Both the position numbers and the translations under genes were made by a program. A stretch of 64,000 bases of DNA. It comes from Clostridia bacterium. GTDB taxonomy: Bacteria; Bacillota; Clostridia; TANB77; CAG-508. The stretch is taken from assembly GCA_017469445.1 (NCBI GenBank), contig JAFUGK010000015.1, forward strand, positions 1 through 64,000, written 5' to 3'. The notes under the pieces were generated by a model, which saw only the letters and a list, made by a program, of their open reading frames with translations, made no database searches and was not told the origin of the DNA. Numbering within the stretch: position 1 is the first letter of the stretch; each line of letters begins with the position of its first letter. Shown piece by piece: positions 1 to 9,096 of the stretch.

Positions 1-1767
1 ATGTGATGCTTCAAATTCTTCGCTTGCTCCTGGTGCTAAGCTTTCTATTGTCCATGTATCATTTGTTAATTTATCTTCTACTGTTATTCCTGTTACTGTT
101 TGATTTCCATCATTTACTACTGTTATTTGGTATGTGATTGTCTCACCTAACACATATTTTCCGTCTTCTGCTTTTGCTTCACTTGTTGTTTCTTTGTTTA
201 CTGTCATATGTGGTTTTGCTTCTTCTGGTACTATTACTGCAGGATCTTCTCCACCTGGTATGTCATTTCCAGTTACTGCTACTATATTTGTTAATTCTTC
301 TTGATTATCTATATCTTCTTGTGTCATTGTATATGTAGCTGTTAATGTTTTTGTTTCTCCAGCTAGTACTTTTACTGTACCTTCTACTTTTGCTTCTCCA
401 TCATATAAGTCTAATGCATTTCCATTCATTACATCTCTTAAATTAACATCTAAGTCGATGCTTCCTGTGTTCTTTAATTCTATTGTAAAGTAAGCTGTTT
501 CACCAACTTTTAAATCTTCTAATCTTTCTAATTGTTCTCCACCTAATGTTGCACTTACTGTTTTGCTAACTTCTAAGTTTGCTGTATCAACTTCATCAGT
601 TGGTATATCTCCACCAACTGTTGCAATGTTCATTATTGAACCTTCTACTTTTTCTACTTCTACTGTAAATTCTAATGTTGCACTTTCTCCTGCTTTTAAT
701 GTTATATCTTTTCCAGCTACCATTGTAGCTTCATCTATAGTTTCTCCATTTAATACTATATCTGAAACTAATTTTGTATTTGCTGGTACGCTATCTTGTA
801 CATTAGCTACAGCTTCAACATCACCTGTATTTTCTATTGTTACTGTATATGCTATTTGATCTCCAACATTTGCTGGTCCTTCATATACTTTTCCTTCTCT
901 TAATAATACAGATGTTTTAGATGATTCTATAACTGGGTTTTTAACTTCTTCAGTTGTTTTTCCGTCTATTGTTCCAACGTTAACAACTGTTCCTGTAAAG
1001 TCATCATTAACAGTAACAGCGAATCCCACTGCTACTACTTCTCCAGCTTTAACATCTACTTTCCAGCTGATTTTATTTAATTCTTGGTTATATGTACCTT
1101 CTCCATATATAGTTTCTTCTAATAATGTTGTTCCTTCTGGAATTACGTCAGATATATTAATTCCTGTTGCATCTTCATTTCCTGTATTTGCTACTGCTAA
1201 TACATATGTTAACATATCTCCTGCACTTACTGAATTGTTTTCATCAAATGTTGAAGATACTTTTAATGTATTTAATTCTGGTTTATATATACCTAATCCT
1301 AATGTAGAATATGTACTGTTTATACTTAATGGGCTCCATCCCATTAATAAGTCATCTGATATTTGTCTTTCAATTTCTTGTATTCTTTCTGTTACATATT
1401 CTTCGTTTGGGACGTCTGCTGCTGTTGTTCCTGTACCTGTTCCTCTATTAGCTGTTGCTCCTGCATTTGCTGTTGGTCTTGTTGTTCCTGCTTCTGTTCC
1501 ATTTTCACCTGCTTCTGGTAAATTCCCTTGTGCTTCCCCATCACCACTTGGAGTGTTTGTTCCTGGTTCTACTGGTGTAGTTCCATTATTATCTCCTTGA
1601 TTTGGGTTAGCATTGTTATTTGTTGGTTCAACAATTTGTTGATTATCGTTAGAACTTGCTCTTGCAGTTCCATCGTCATGTAAGTATACTGCTGTACCAA
1701 CTGCTGCTACTATCGCTAGTATTACTGTCGCTGCTACTATTGCAATAGTTTTCTTGTTTCTTCTCAT
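1..1767 (-). CDS. Secreted DUF11-type repeat surface protein, partial
   Basis: The frame stays open to the left edge, so the C-terminus lies outside the window (589 codons visible). The ATG at 1767 follows a GGGGGAG ribosome site. A basic N-terminus and a hydrophobic segment at about residues 7-29 form a signal or membrane anchor. Residues about 33-118 are a low-complexity Asn/Gly/Thr/Pro/Glu linker. From about residue 165 come successive Ig-like repeats of roughly 110-120 residues with the DUF11 style pattern (Y-x-[LIV]-x-V-x-NTG, then V-x-D-x-[IV]-P). These repeats are typical of cell-surface stalks of Gram-positive bacteria. The sortase just upstream suggests wall anchoring, but the sorting signal would be beyond the window. 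Ligand unknown. Confidence 0.8.
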   Translation of the reverse strand, partial: MRRNKKTIAIVAATVILAIVAAVGTAVYLHDDGTARASSNDNQQIVEPTNNNANPNQGDNNGTTPVEPGTNTPSGDGEAQGNLPEAGENGTEAGTTRPTANAGATANRGTGTGTTAADVPNEEYVTERIQEIERQISDDLLMGWSPLSINSTYSTLGLGIYKPELNTLKVSSTFDENNSVSAGDMLTYVLAVANTGNEDATGINISDVIPEGTTLLEETIYGEGTYNQELNKISWKVDVKAGEVVAVGFAVTVNDDFTGTVVNVGTIDGKTTEEVKNPVIESSKTSVLLREGKVYEGPANVGDQIAYTVTIENTGDVEAVANVQDSVPANTKLVSDIVLNGETIDEATMVAGKDITLKAGESATLEFTVEVEKVEGSIMNIATVGGDIPTDEVDTANLEVSKTVSATLGGEQLERLEDLKVGETAYFTIELKNTGSIDLDVNLRDVMNGNALDLYDGEAKVEGTVKVLAGETKTLTATYTMTQEDIDNQEELTNIVAVTGNDIPGGEDPAVIVPEEAKPHMTVNKETTSEAKAEDGKYVLGETITYQITVVNDGNQTVTGITVEDKLTNDTWTIESLAPGASEEFEASH

Positions 1768-1785
1768 TTTTTTCTCCCCCATAAA

Positions 1786-2413
1786 TTAATTTATTTCTCT
1801 TGCTTTGGTAATTAGCCTTTGCTTACTACCATTTGTGCAAGTAATTAATGTAACTTCTCTAGAATCTGGATTAACAGATTTTACACAAGATACATCATTT
1901 GGATCTGTAATATACACTTCAAATACTTCATATTTAACTGTGTTCTTATACAGATCCTCTATTTCTATAATGTCTCCTATTTCTAGCTTTTTTACTTTAC
2001 CAAACATTGTCCCGATCGTAATTATTATGTCCAGCTAAAGTCAAATTGCCTATTTCATTTAAGTTTGGTCCCCAAAATTTGGTTATTGATTTTTTCATAG
2101 ATAAATTTGTTGTTTCATTTAGTATTGGGTATTCTAATTCTATTTTTGGTATTCGTATTATCCCCAATACTATATAATCATCTATTTTTACTTCTGTAAC
2201 TGTTTTTGTTTCTATATCTAAACCATCGTTAGGCAAACTTTGGTCTGCACTTTCTTGTTGCTGTTCTTGTACTAATTTTATTTGTTCTACTATGTTTGAC
2301 ATTTTTTGCTCATTTACCATATTACCGCCATACTTAATGGCTATTAGTATTATTGTTATTAATATTATTAATCCTATTATCCAAATAAAAATGTCTAAAA
2401 ATTTCTTTTTCAT
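1786..2413 (-). pseudogene. Sortase (class D-like), split by a +1 frameshift
   Basis: Sortases cleave LPxTG-type signals and attach proteins to peptidoglycan. Residues about 8-27 are a membrane anchor. The first frame (2413 down to 1997) carries the catalytic His in LTLAGHNNYD and then stops. The second frame (2007 down to 1786) continues with MFGKVKKLEIGD, the catalytic Cys in TLITC and the Arg in QRLITKAREI. Deleting one T at plus 2007-2008 joins them as ...YDRD-MFGKVKKLE..., which is the expected family order. All three catalytic residues are present, so this is either a recent pseudogene or an assembly error. It starts 2 bases after the LPKTY protein gene and is followed by the repeat-protein gene, consistent with a sortase-substrate operon. 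The sortase class is uncertain. Confidence 0.8.
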
Positions 2414-2415
2414 AG

Positions 2416-3396
2416 TTATTTATTTTCTTTTTTAGATTTTTTTCTAACTACTAATAATACTACAAATAATACTACTGCTAAACCTAGTACAACAAATAAT
2501 GCTATACTATCATATGTTTTTGGTAATAATGATGTTTCTTTTATAACTTGTTGCTCTTTTTCAAACTTTTGCTCTGTTTGTACTGAGCTTGTCATAAATT
2601 GTACATCTGTTGTTTCTCCATTTGCTGTTTCTTCTTTTATAAACACAACATATTTGTCTCCGTCTTTTGCATCTGTAGGTTGTGCTATTTCATTTTTTTC
2701 TACTTTTGCCCATTCAACTGTTGCAACTAATTTTTGATATAAATCGTAAAATTCTTTACTATTTTCTAATTTAGTAACAGTGTTTTCAGAATTTGATTTG
2801 TTTATTTTGTCTGCTAATTCTGTAAGTTTTGCATAATCTCCTTCATTATTCTTTACTGCATAATAGTATGTTGCACTTGATTTTTCTGGTATTTCTATTT
2901 TCCCTGTTGTTGTTGTGTATGTAATACCATCTTTTACTTCTGATGTTTCATTTCTTCCATCTGTTTTTACATCTATTCTAGATGTTGTATCTTTAACAAA
3001 TGCTACTATGTCTTCTGTTACATTATTAGTTAAATCTAATTTTGTTCCTTTAGCTATGAAGTTTTCTCCTTCTTTTGCCCATATGTATGTTGCAGCTTTA
3101 TCCTTTACAAATTTTGTGTATAAGCTATCATCTACATATGCAATTGATAGACCATCTTTTTGGTCTTTTGCAGACTTTATGTAATCTAATCCTTCATCAC
3201 TTGTAACTTGTTCATTTGTATATGCAAATTCAAAGTCTTTATCAAGTGCTGATTTTAAATATATTACATATTCTGTGTCTGTTTTCTTTAATACTGTATA
3301 ATCAGTATCTACTGCTAATACAGTACCGCTTAATGCTATTATTGCAACTGTTAATATGGCTGTTACAATAATTTTTGAAATTAATGATTTTTTCAT
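2416..3396 (-). CDS. Sortase-substrate-like cell wall protein with LPKTY signal
   Basis: The protein has 326 residues. A signal peptide ends near residue 28 (VLA then V). The middle part is acidic and Thr/Lys-rich with no domain I recognise. The C-terminus is a textbook wall-sorting arrangement: LPKTY at about 291-295, a hydrophobic stretch of about 20 residues, and a basic tail (RKKSKKENK). Position five is Tyr where Gly is normal. The ATG follows GGGGGAGGAAAGA. It is the first gene of the apparent operon with the adjacent sortase, which is its likely processing enzyme. Binding function unknown. Confidence 0.75.
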   Translation of the reverse strand: MKKSLISKIIVTAILTVAIIALSGTVLAVDTDYTVLKKTDTEYVIYLKSALDKDFEFAYTNEQVTSDEGLDYIKSAKDQKDGLSIAYVDDSLYTKFVKDKAATYIWAKEGENFIAKGTKLDLTNNVTEDIVAFVKDTTSRIDVKTDGRNETSEVKDGITYTTTTGKIEIPEKSSATYYYAVKNNEGDYAKLTELADKINKSNSENTVTKLENSKEFYDLYQKLVATVEWAKVEKNEIAQPTDAKDGDKYVVFIKEETANGETTDVQFMTSSVQTEQKFEKEQQVIKETSLLPKTYDSIALFVVLGLAVVLFVVLLVVRKKSKKENK

Positions 3397-3646
3397 TTCT
3401 TTCCTCCCCCTAATTATTTATTCTTGCCTAACTCATGTAATATTTACTTTATAGCGACAATATTATATCAAATTTGCCTTAATATGTCAATAAAATTACA
3501 GAAATATTGCAAAAATATTTCAAATTTATGTAAACTTTTTCTACGTTATTGCTCTTATTTAAATATTTTATTAAAATTTATCCTTCTTTTTAATTATTAT
3601 TTTTTCAATTTGTCCTTTATTACAATATAATTTTTATTTAATTAAA

Positions 3647-3679
3647 AAAGTGAAGGCTTGATTTCAAGCCTTCACTTTT
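3647..3679 (-). terminator. Intrinsic terminator after cotJC
   Basis: A hairpin with a 15-base stem (AAAAGTGAAGGCTTG and its complement) lies just downstream of the cotJC stop. The flanking A/T runs make it usable in both directions. The rest of the 3397-3646 interval is AT-rich and shows no gene. Confidence 0.8.
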
Positions 3680-3683
3680 GATA

Positions 3684-4286
3684 TTATTCTTCTTCATTTC
3701 TCATATTATTCATATAAAATTTTCTTTCAGCAAGTTTGTCTTGTACTCCACGTAGTGCTTCTCCAAATCTTTGGAAATGGACTATTTCTCTTTGTCTTAA
3801 GAATTTTAATGGGTCTAATACATCTGGATTATCTGCACATAAGTCTATTAATTTTTCATAAGTTGCTCTAGCCTTTTGTTCTGCTGCTAGGTCTTCTTGT
3901 AAATTAGCAATTGGGTCTCCTTTTGCTGCAATATATGCTGCTGTAAATGGCACGCCTGATGCAGATTGTGGATATACATCTACCCCATGATCTGTATAAT
4001 ATGGTCCTAAACCAGCTGCTTTTATTTCTTCTATTGTAGCATCCTTTGTTAGTTGGTGTACGATTGTTCCAACCATTTCTAAGTGTGCTAACTCCTCAGT
4101 TCCAATATCATTTAAAATTGCTTTTGCTTTTTCATCTGGCATTCCAAATCTTTGAGATAAATATCTTAAAGAAGCTGCAAGTTCTCCGTCTGGTCCGCCA
4201 TATTGAGATATTATAAATTTAGCAAGCATTGGATTTTTGCGTTTTATATTTATTGGATACTGTAATACTTTATTATAAGTCCACAT
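3684..4286 (-). CDS. cotJC: Spore coat protein CotJC (manganese catalase family)
   Basis: This is a 200-residue protein starting MWTYNKVLQYPI. CotJC belongs to the ferritin-like Mn-catalase family and is a component of the spore coat. Helices carry the metal-ligand type motifs GTEELAHLEMV and LRQREIVHFQRFGEAL. The ATG at 4286 overlaps the cotJB stop as TAATG and has GGAGG 9 bases upstream, so I prefer it to the in-frame ATG at 4334, which would lie inside cotJB. It is the last gene of the cotJA-cotJB-cotJC operon and is followed by a terminator. Catalase activity is not proven by sequence. Confidence 0.93.
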   Translation of the reverse strand: MWTYNKVLQYPINIKRKNPMLAKFIISQYGGPDGELAASLRYLSQRFGMPDEKAKAILNDIGTEELAHLEMVGTIVHQLTKDATIEEIKAAGLGPYYTDHGVDVYPQSASGVPFTAAYIAAKGDPIANLQEDLAAEQKARATYEKLIDLCADNPDVLDPLKFLRQREIVHFQRFGEALRGVQDKLAERKFYMNNMRNEEE

Positions 4287-4561
4287 TAATAATTTCCTCC
4301 TTCCCAAGGCCATGGTTCTTCTAGCCATCTCCATTTATTGCAAGGGCAATATATAGTTAATGGTCCGAACATTTTTTGATATTTGTCTTCTAAATCTCTT
4401 AGTTTTCGTGCATACTCATTATGAAGGTAAAGTGCTCTTCTGTCATCTGGCTTAGTGTCTAGATATTCTGCAAGCTCTACTACTGCAAATTTTAATTCTC
4501 TTATTTGCATAAGCATTTCTTCTTTTAAATTGTCATTACATTTATATTCTTCGTTATTCAT
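4286..4561 (-). CDS. cotJB: Spore coat protein CotJB
   Basis: This 91-residue protein has the CotJB pattern: an N-terminal helix ending in VVELAEYLDTKPDD, a central helix, then YQKMFGPL and a Trp-rich end (WRWLEEPWPWEGG). CotJB is a small coat-associated protein needed with CotJA and CotJC in Bacillus. The start overlaps the cotJA stop and the end overlaps the cotJC start, each as TAATG, which points to translational coupling. Confidence 0.93.
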   Translation of the reverse strand: MNNEEYKCNDNLKEEMLMQIRELKFAVVELAEYLDTKPDDRRALYLHNEYARKLRDLEDKYQKMFGPLTIYCPCNKWRWLEEPWPWEGGNY

Positions 4562-4881
4562 TATCTATTGCACCCCTCTCCAATTTTATTTGTTTTTCTT
4601 AAATATTCTATTTCTTCCATTGATTGGCCTGGCATATATGGGCTAACTAATTCTGGAAATATTGTTCCCATTTTTAATCCAACTTCAGGCACAAAAGTCT
4701 TGCCTATTCTTTGCCATGGCACATAACTTTGGCCAAACATTGGATTTGTTGGAAATAAATTATTTCCATCATCAAAACCACACATGCAATCATCTGTATA
4801 ATCATCATATGGAAGCATATTCATGCATTTGCTTTCATATGCATCATCATCCATCCAGTTTTGATTACAATTATAATGCAT
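4561..4881 (-). CDS. cotJA: Spore coat-associated protein CotJA
   Basis: This 106-residue protein has a Cys/Asp/Met-rich N-terminal half and a C-terminal CotJA core (about residues 50-95: YVPWQ, TFVPEVGLKMGTIFPELVSPY, PGQS). The N-terminal extension, with several Cys and Asp residues, is longer than in Bacillus CotJA. The ATG follows AAAGGAGGAGTAATA. It is the first gene of the operon, so its promoter should lie in 4882-4960; I could not assign a sigma factor there with confidence. Confidence 0.88.
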   Translation of the reverse strand: MHYNCNQNWMDDDAYESKCMNMLPYDDYTDDCMCGFDDGNNLFPTNPMFGQSYVPWQRIGKTFVPEVGLKMGTIFPELVSPYMPGQSMEEIEYLRKTNKIGEGCNR

Positions 4882-4967
4882 TATTACTCCTCCTTTTTTC
4901 TTTATATATTTATTATATTTTTTATCTATTCAAAATGTGAATTTTTTAGATTTTTTTGTAAATTTTA

Positions 4968-4997
4968 TGAATATTTTGAAGAAATTTATAAATAATA
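4968..4997 (+). promoter_or_regulatory. SigG-like promoter of spoVT
   Basis: TGAATA at 4968-4973 and AATAATA at 4991-4997 are separated by 17 bases. The known forespore SigG consensus is TGAATA or GHATR, 17-18 bases, then CATnnTA, so only the first base of the -10 element deviates. SpoVT is a SigG target in Bacillus subtilis, which fits. Confidence 0.55.
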
Positions 4998-5029
4998 AGT
5001 TTAAATAAATTGATAAAGGAGGGAAAATT

Positions 5030-5584
5030 TTGAAAGCAACAGGAGTAGTTAGAAGAATTGATGATTTAGGTAGAATTGTTATTCCTAAGGAAATTAGGAA
5101 AACTTTAAGAATAAAGGAAGGCGATCCATTAGAAATTTTTACAGATAAAGATGGTGAAGTTATTCTAAAAAAATATTCTCCTATTGGAGAATTATCTGAA
5201 TTTGCTATTAATTATGCAGAAACTCTTGCTAAAACAACTGGACACATTGCTTGCATAACAGATAAAGATTCTGTAATTGCAATATCTGGTGCACCTAAAA
5301 AGGAATATTTAGGTCAAGACTTAAGTAATGAACTTGAAGAAGTTATGGATAATAAAGAAGTATATAAAAGTTCTGAAAACAACGAAATTTCTCTTCCTAT
5401 TACGCAAAATGATAATAGGGATAGAAAATTTAATTCACAGGTTGTATACCCTATTATTTCACAAGGTGATACTATTGGAAGTATTATTCTATTATCAAAA
5501 GATGCAAGCACTAAAATGGGTGATGTTGAATTAAAAGTTATTCAATCTGCAGCAGGTTTTTTAGGAAGTCAAATGGATATATAA
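5030..5584 (+). CDS. spoVT: Stage V sporulation regulator SpoVT
   Basis: SpoVT is a forespore transcription regulator with an AbrB-type swapped-hairpin DNA-binding domain and a C-terminal GAF-like domain. Here residues 1-50 match the AbrB fold (MKATGVVRRIDDLGRIVIPKEIRKTL) and residues about 60-184 form the GAF-like part. The length of 184 matches the family. The start codon is TTG at 5030, supported by AAAGGAGGG 6-7 bases upstream; no ATG gives a complete AbrB domain. A SigG-like promoter precedes it and a hairpin follows. Confidence 0.95.
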   Translation: MKATGVVRRIDDLGRIVIPKEIRKTLRIKEGDPLEIFTDKDGEVILKKYSPIGELSEFAINYAETLAKTTGHIACITDKDSVIAISGAPKKEYLGQDLSNELEEVMDNKEVYKSSENNEISLPITQNDNRDRKFNSQVVYPIISQGDTIGSIILLSKDASTKMGDVELKVIQSAAGFLGSQMDI

Positions 5585-5590
5585 AACGGT

Positions 5591-5617
5591 AAAGGAGGGG
5601 CTATATGCCCCTCCTTT
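5591..5617. terminator. Hairpin between convergent genes
   Basis: AAAGGAGGGGC, a 5-base loop and GCCCCTCCTTT form a strong stem between spoVT and the convergent gene. The T-run is short on the plus strand, so termination efficiency is uncertain. Confidence 0.65.
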
Positions 5618-5863
5618 CTAGTTCAAACCTATAACCTCATCAAAGCAAGTCATCAGCTGAACTAACGTTTCCTGATTAAACTCCCTATACCTAAAACATT
5701 TTGCTTTTTGGTTGAATTCTTGTGCTCCTATGACACATGTCAAAGGATTAAGTCCAAGTTGTTGCATAAAACTTTGAAATTCCTTTTGGTTTTTAATCAT
5801 TCTAAGCTGATTCCGCCATTTAATGACTAGGTCTCTTTCTTCAAGTTCGTTCATACAGCACAT
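5618..5863 (-). CDS. Small hypothetical protein, 81 residues
   Basis: The ORF opens with ATG at 5863, with GGGAGGTG 6 bases upstream, so it is very likely translated. The product is charged and helical (ERDLVIKWRNQLRMIKNQKEFQSF) with four Cys residues (positions 2, 3, 43, 56) and no membrane segment. I recognise no family. It stands alone, convergent with spoVT and sharing the intervening hairpin. Confidence 0.65.
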   Translation of the reverse strand: MCCMNELEERDLVIKWRNQLRMIKNQKEFQSFMQQLGLNPLTCVIGAQEFNQKAKCFRYREFNQETLVQLMTCFDEVIGLN

Positions 5864-5940
5864 GTTGCACCTCCCTAAAAATCATGCTTAGTTAAAACGA
5901 CAAAAATTTATATACTTATATTATACCATATTTAAGCATT

Positions 5941-6546
5941 TTAGTCCAATTTTTGCCTTATTAGAACTGTAAAAATCATTAAATATGCTGTAGAAATTGC
6001 AAATCCTCCTACTACATCACTTGCATAGTGTACACCTAAATATACTCTACTTAATCCTATTAAAAATATTAGTAGTAACAATAATGTAATTATTATATTT
6101 CTAGTTCTTTTATTTTCTATATACTTATATGCTAGGTATACTAAAAAGCCATAAAAGGCTGCATTTACCATAGAATGACCTGATGGGAAGCTAAAGCCTG
6201 TTACTTCTACCAATCTATTTATATCTGGCCTTTCTCTAACAAATATATATTTTAATGCTTGATTGCTTAACAATATAATTGCTAAATTAATTAATATATA
6301 TTTTTTATGATTTCTATTTTTCATAAATATCATTAGTAATAATGTTACTATTGCAACTCCTATTGTTCCCCCAATATTTGTTATTATTATTGCAATTGTA
6401 GTTAATACTGGTGATATTGTTTTGGAAATTACATTATATATATAATTATCAAATGCATGAATTTTACCAACATTTAGACAATATACTATTATTCCAAATA
6501 ATACTAATGCAATTATTAGCATTATCCATCTAATTTTTTGTTTCAT
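5941..6546 (-). CDS. PAP2-family membrane phosphatase
   Basis: The three PAP2 signature blocks are all present: K-x6-RP as KYIFVRERP, PSGH as FSFPSGHSM, and SR-x5-H-x3-D as SRVYLGVHYASD. About five to six membrane helices surround them. Such enzymes dephosphorylate lipid substrates such as undecaprenyl pyrophosphate or phosphatidylglycerol phosphate; which one is not determinable. I chose the ATG at 6546 (AAAGG 9 bases upstream) over a TTG at 6564 that overlaps the upstream gene. It follows the ABC permease gene closely and may be cotranscribed. Confidence 0.85.
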   Translation of the reverse strand: MKQKIRWIMLIIALVLFGIIVYCLNVGKIHAFDNYIYNVISKTISPVLTTIAIIITNIGGTIGVAIVTLLLMIFMKNRNHKKYILINLAIILLSNQALKYIFVRERPDINRLVEVTGFSFPSGHSMVNAAFYGFLVYLAYKYIENKRTRNIIITLLLLLIFLIGLSRVYLGVHYASDVVGGFAISTAYLMIFTVLIRQKLD

Positions 6547-6547
6547 A

Positions 6548-8197
6548 TTATTGTACCTTTTCAAATAATTTTTCTTGGTTCTTTGATATATATTTTTTTA
6601 TTAAGTATATACATAATATTGATATTAGTATTAATCCAATTGCTGTAAATAAATATGGTATTTCGCTTAATGTAATTGCACCTATAACTAATAATATTAT
6701 CATTGCAACACTTAAAGCAATTCCCCATAGCATATTCACGTTTTGCTTAACTACTGTATATTCTGAATCCCATTTTAATTTTGGATTTTTTAGGTCCACG
6801 ACTATCATAACATATGAGAAGAATATACTTAGTAAAATTGAAATAAATGATAGCAGAATTGTGAATAATAGTGATGCTTTAAACATTATTAGCACTATTA
6901 TATCTAAAATTATAGTAGATACTACATTCATTATAACTGCTGGTATTATTTTATATGTGCATTGCTTGTCTAATTCAATTGGTATATATTTCATAAAACT
7001 AGCATTTTGTCCATCTCTAGATATTGCAGTAACTGGTATAAAATCCATTGAGCACATAAATATATTTATAGCAATCAAGATACATAAACCTACTGAATTC
7101 ACAATTTGTAGTGTTTCCATTCCTTCCATTTCTGCTTCGTTTCCACTGTTAAATCCAGCTATTGCTGATATTGTAAAAATAACAGGCATAAGTATTGATG
7201 GTAATATACATTGTGTGAAAAATATAGGATTTTTAAATAATGCAGAAAATTCTTTTTTTACATATGTCAACTCTACATTTTGCTTTTTATAAGTTAAACT
7301 ACCATTATCTTTTTTCTTTTTGGCCTTTCCGCTATATCTTGCTCCAACTGCACCTTTGAAGTATAATTTTTGAGCTATAAATATAAATATTGCATATGCC
7401 ACACCACTAATCAATAATAATTTTACTATTGAAATTAATCCTGTTACATTATTATAGTTTGTTAATGCATTTATACTATCTGCAAGTGTTATAAAGTAAT
7501 CGTCTATTTGAGATACTAATCCATTAAATTGTGTTAATTGTGTAAGCATTTGATCATCTGTTGTTTCTTCCATATTTCCCATTTGGACGAATAATACTAG
7601 CCCTATTAAAAGTACAGATACAATTGTTTGAAATCTATCTTTATTCTTTATTACTCCTGATATGCACATTACTAGCATAACTAATATTGTTGCAATTAGT
7701 GCTGGAAGTATTGGAAATAGTAATAATACTAACACCATATTAACATAGAATAATACACTTGCTCCTGTTAAAACTCCATACATTATAAATGGAACCAACA
7801 AGAATAACAATACTGTTACATATTCTGTTACCATTAGTGTATTAAACTTTGCTATTACTATCTCATATGGTTTAAATGGTAATGGCAATATATACTCTAA
7901 ATCTTTTGAAAAATAAAACAAATTAATACTTGATAATACTGTTTGTATTAATACAAGTAATGCAAGACCTAACAATGCAATACCTATGAAAAATGCTGGT
8001 TGACCTGCATCATTAAGTAGGCTTATCATTCCATAGCTTAAAAAGCCAAATACTCCTGCCAAATATAATACTAAAATTACCATTCCAAATGTTTTTAATG
8101 CTTTTCTAGATGCTTTGTTTTCTGTTTTTGAGGTTGCTTTATATTGAGAAACTGATGTTTTTAGGAAAACTTTTGTTAGTTTTAATATTCTATTCAT
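6548..8197 (-). CDS. ABC exporter permease (ABC-2-like)
   Basis: The 549-residue polytopic membrane protein has about 12 hydrophobic segments in two groups, split by a charged region near residues 285-320 (SGKAKKKKDNGSLTYKKQNVELTYVKKEF). This matches putative permeases paired with single ATPases in Firmicutes, which export peptides, antibiotics or unknown compounds. It overlaps the ATPase gene by 8 bases (8190-8197), indicating one transporter. Substrate unknown. Confidence 0.8.
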   Translation of the reverse strand: MNRILKLTKVFLKTSVSQYKATSKTENKASRKALKTFGMVILVLYLAGVFGFLSYGMISLLNDAGQPAFFIGIALLGLALLVLIQTVLSSINLFYFSKDLEYILPLPFKPYEIVIAKFNTLMVTEYVTVLLFLLVPFIMYGVLTGASVLFYVNMVLVLLLFPILPALIATILVMLVMCISGVIKNKDRFQTIVSVLLIGLVLFVQMGNMEETTDDQMLTQLTQFNGLVSQIDDYFITLADSINALTNYNNVTGLISIVKLLLISGVAYAIFIFIAQKLYFKGAVGARYSGKAKKKKDNGSLTYKKQNVELTYVKKEFSALFKNPIFFTQCILPSILMPVIFTISAIAGFNSGNEAEMEGMETLQIVNSVGLCILIAINIFMCSMDFIPVTAISRDGQNASFMKYIPIELDKQCTYKIIPAVIMNVVSTIILDIIVLIMFKASLLFTILLSFISILLSIFFSYVMIVVDLKNPKLKWDSEYTVVKQNVNMLWGIALSVAMIILLVIGAITLSEIPYLFTAIGLILISILCIYLIKKYISKNQEKLFEKVQ

Positions 8198-8915
8198 CTT
8201 CAGTTATCTCCAAGAATAGTTGCTCTAATGATGCATCATCTGCAAATTTTTCTCTTAATTCCTTCATTGTCCCTACAAAAATAAGTTTTCCTTTATTTAT
8301 TATTCCAACTCTATCACATATTTTTTCTGCAACCTCTAAAACATGTGTAGAAAAAAATACGCTATTACCCTCATTTGCATGTTTTCTCATTAATTCTTTT
8401 AATTTAAAAGATGCCCTTGGATCTAGACCTGTCATTGGTTCATCTAATATCCAATTTTTAGGATTATGCAATAGCACACTTATTACCAACATTTTTTGTC
8501 TCATACCATGAGAATAACTTTGCAATGTTTCTTGTAAATTATCATATATTTCGAATTCTTTTGCCAAATATTCTATTCTGCTCTTTCTATCTTCTTCAGA
8601 TACATTATACACATCTGCAATAAAGTTTAAGTATTCTATTCCTTTTAGTTTTAAGAACATATCTGGACTATCTGGTACATATCCAAATTGTTTTTTAGCT
8701 TCTATTGCTTCTGTTTTTATATTTTTTCCATCTATTGTAATATCTCCGCCATCTGAATTTAGTATTCCTGTTATCATTTTAATTGTTGTTGTTTTTCCTG
8801 CTCCATTTGGTCCTAAAAATCCAAATATTTCTCCATCTCTTATCTCTAGACTTAAATCATCTACAGATTTTTTCCCTTTTACGTATGATTTGCTAACATT
8901 GTTTATTTTTATCAC
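8190..8915 (-). CDS. ABC transporter ATPase
   Basis: This is a cytoplasmic nucleotide-binding subunit. Walker A is GPNGAGKTT, the signature region is YSHGMRQKM (the usual LSGGQ is degenerate), Walker B is NWILDEPMTGLDP, and the switch His is in STHVLEVAEK. I place the start at the GTG at 8915 because GGGTGGTGG lies 5 bases upstream; an in-frame GTG at 8927 lacks a ribosome site. It probably powers the permease encoded next. Confidence 0.88.
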   Translation of the reverse strand: MIKINNVSKSYVKGKKSVDDLSLEIRDGEIFGFLGPNGAGKTTTIKMITGILNSDGGDITIDGKNIKTEAIEAKKQFGYVPDSPDMFLKLKGIEYLNFIADVYNVSEEDRKSRIEYLAKEFEIYDNLQETLQSYSHGMRQKMLVISVLLHNPKNWILDEPMTGLDPRASFKLKELMRKHANEGNSVFFSTHVLEVAEKICDRVGIINKGKLIFVGTMKELREKFADDASLEQLFLEITEDE

Positions 8916-9096
8916 AAAATCCACCACCCTTTTTATATTTAATTATATTATACACAATTTCTAGTTTTTATCAATATATTAATGAAATTTACTATTTAAA
9001 AATATTGAATTTTTTTGTAATTTTCTATTGAAATTATGCTAAAAATGATATAGTATTAATATAATGTATAAATCGGTTTTAACCAAGGAGGAAAAA

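Noticed and set aside
3424-3630. 68-codon plus-strand ORF
   Set aside because: No ribosome site, low-complexity Leu/Phe/Ile composition from AT-rich spacer DNA.
4882-4967. SigE or SigK promoter for the cotJ operon
   Set aside because: Several AT-rich partial matches exist but none is clearly better than background.
8376-8600. Long plus-strand ORFs over minus-strand genes (for example 8110-8511, 17555-18325, 35735-36340)
   Set aside because: They mirror real genes in another frame, lack ribosome sites and show no domain.
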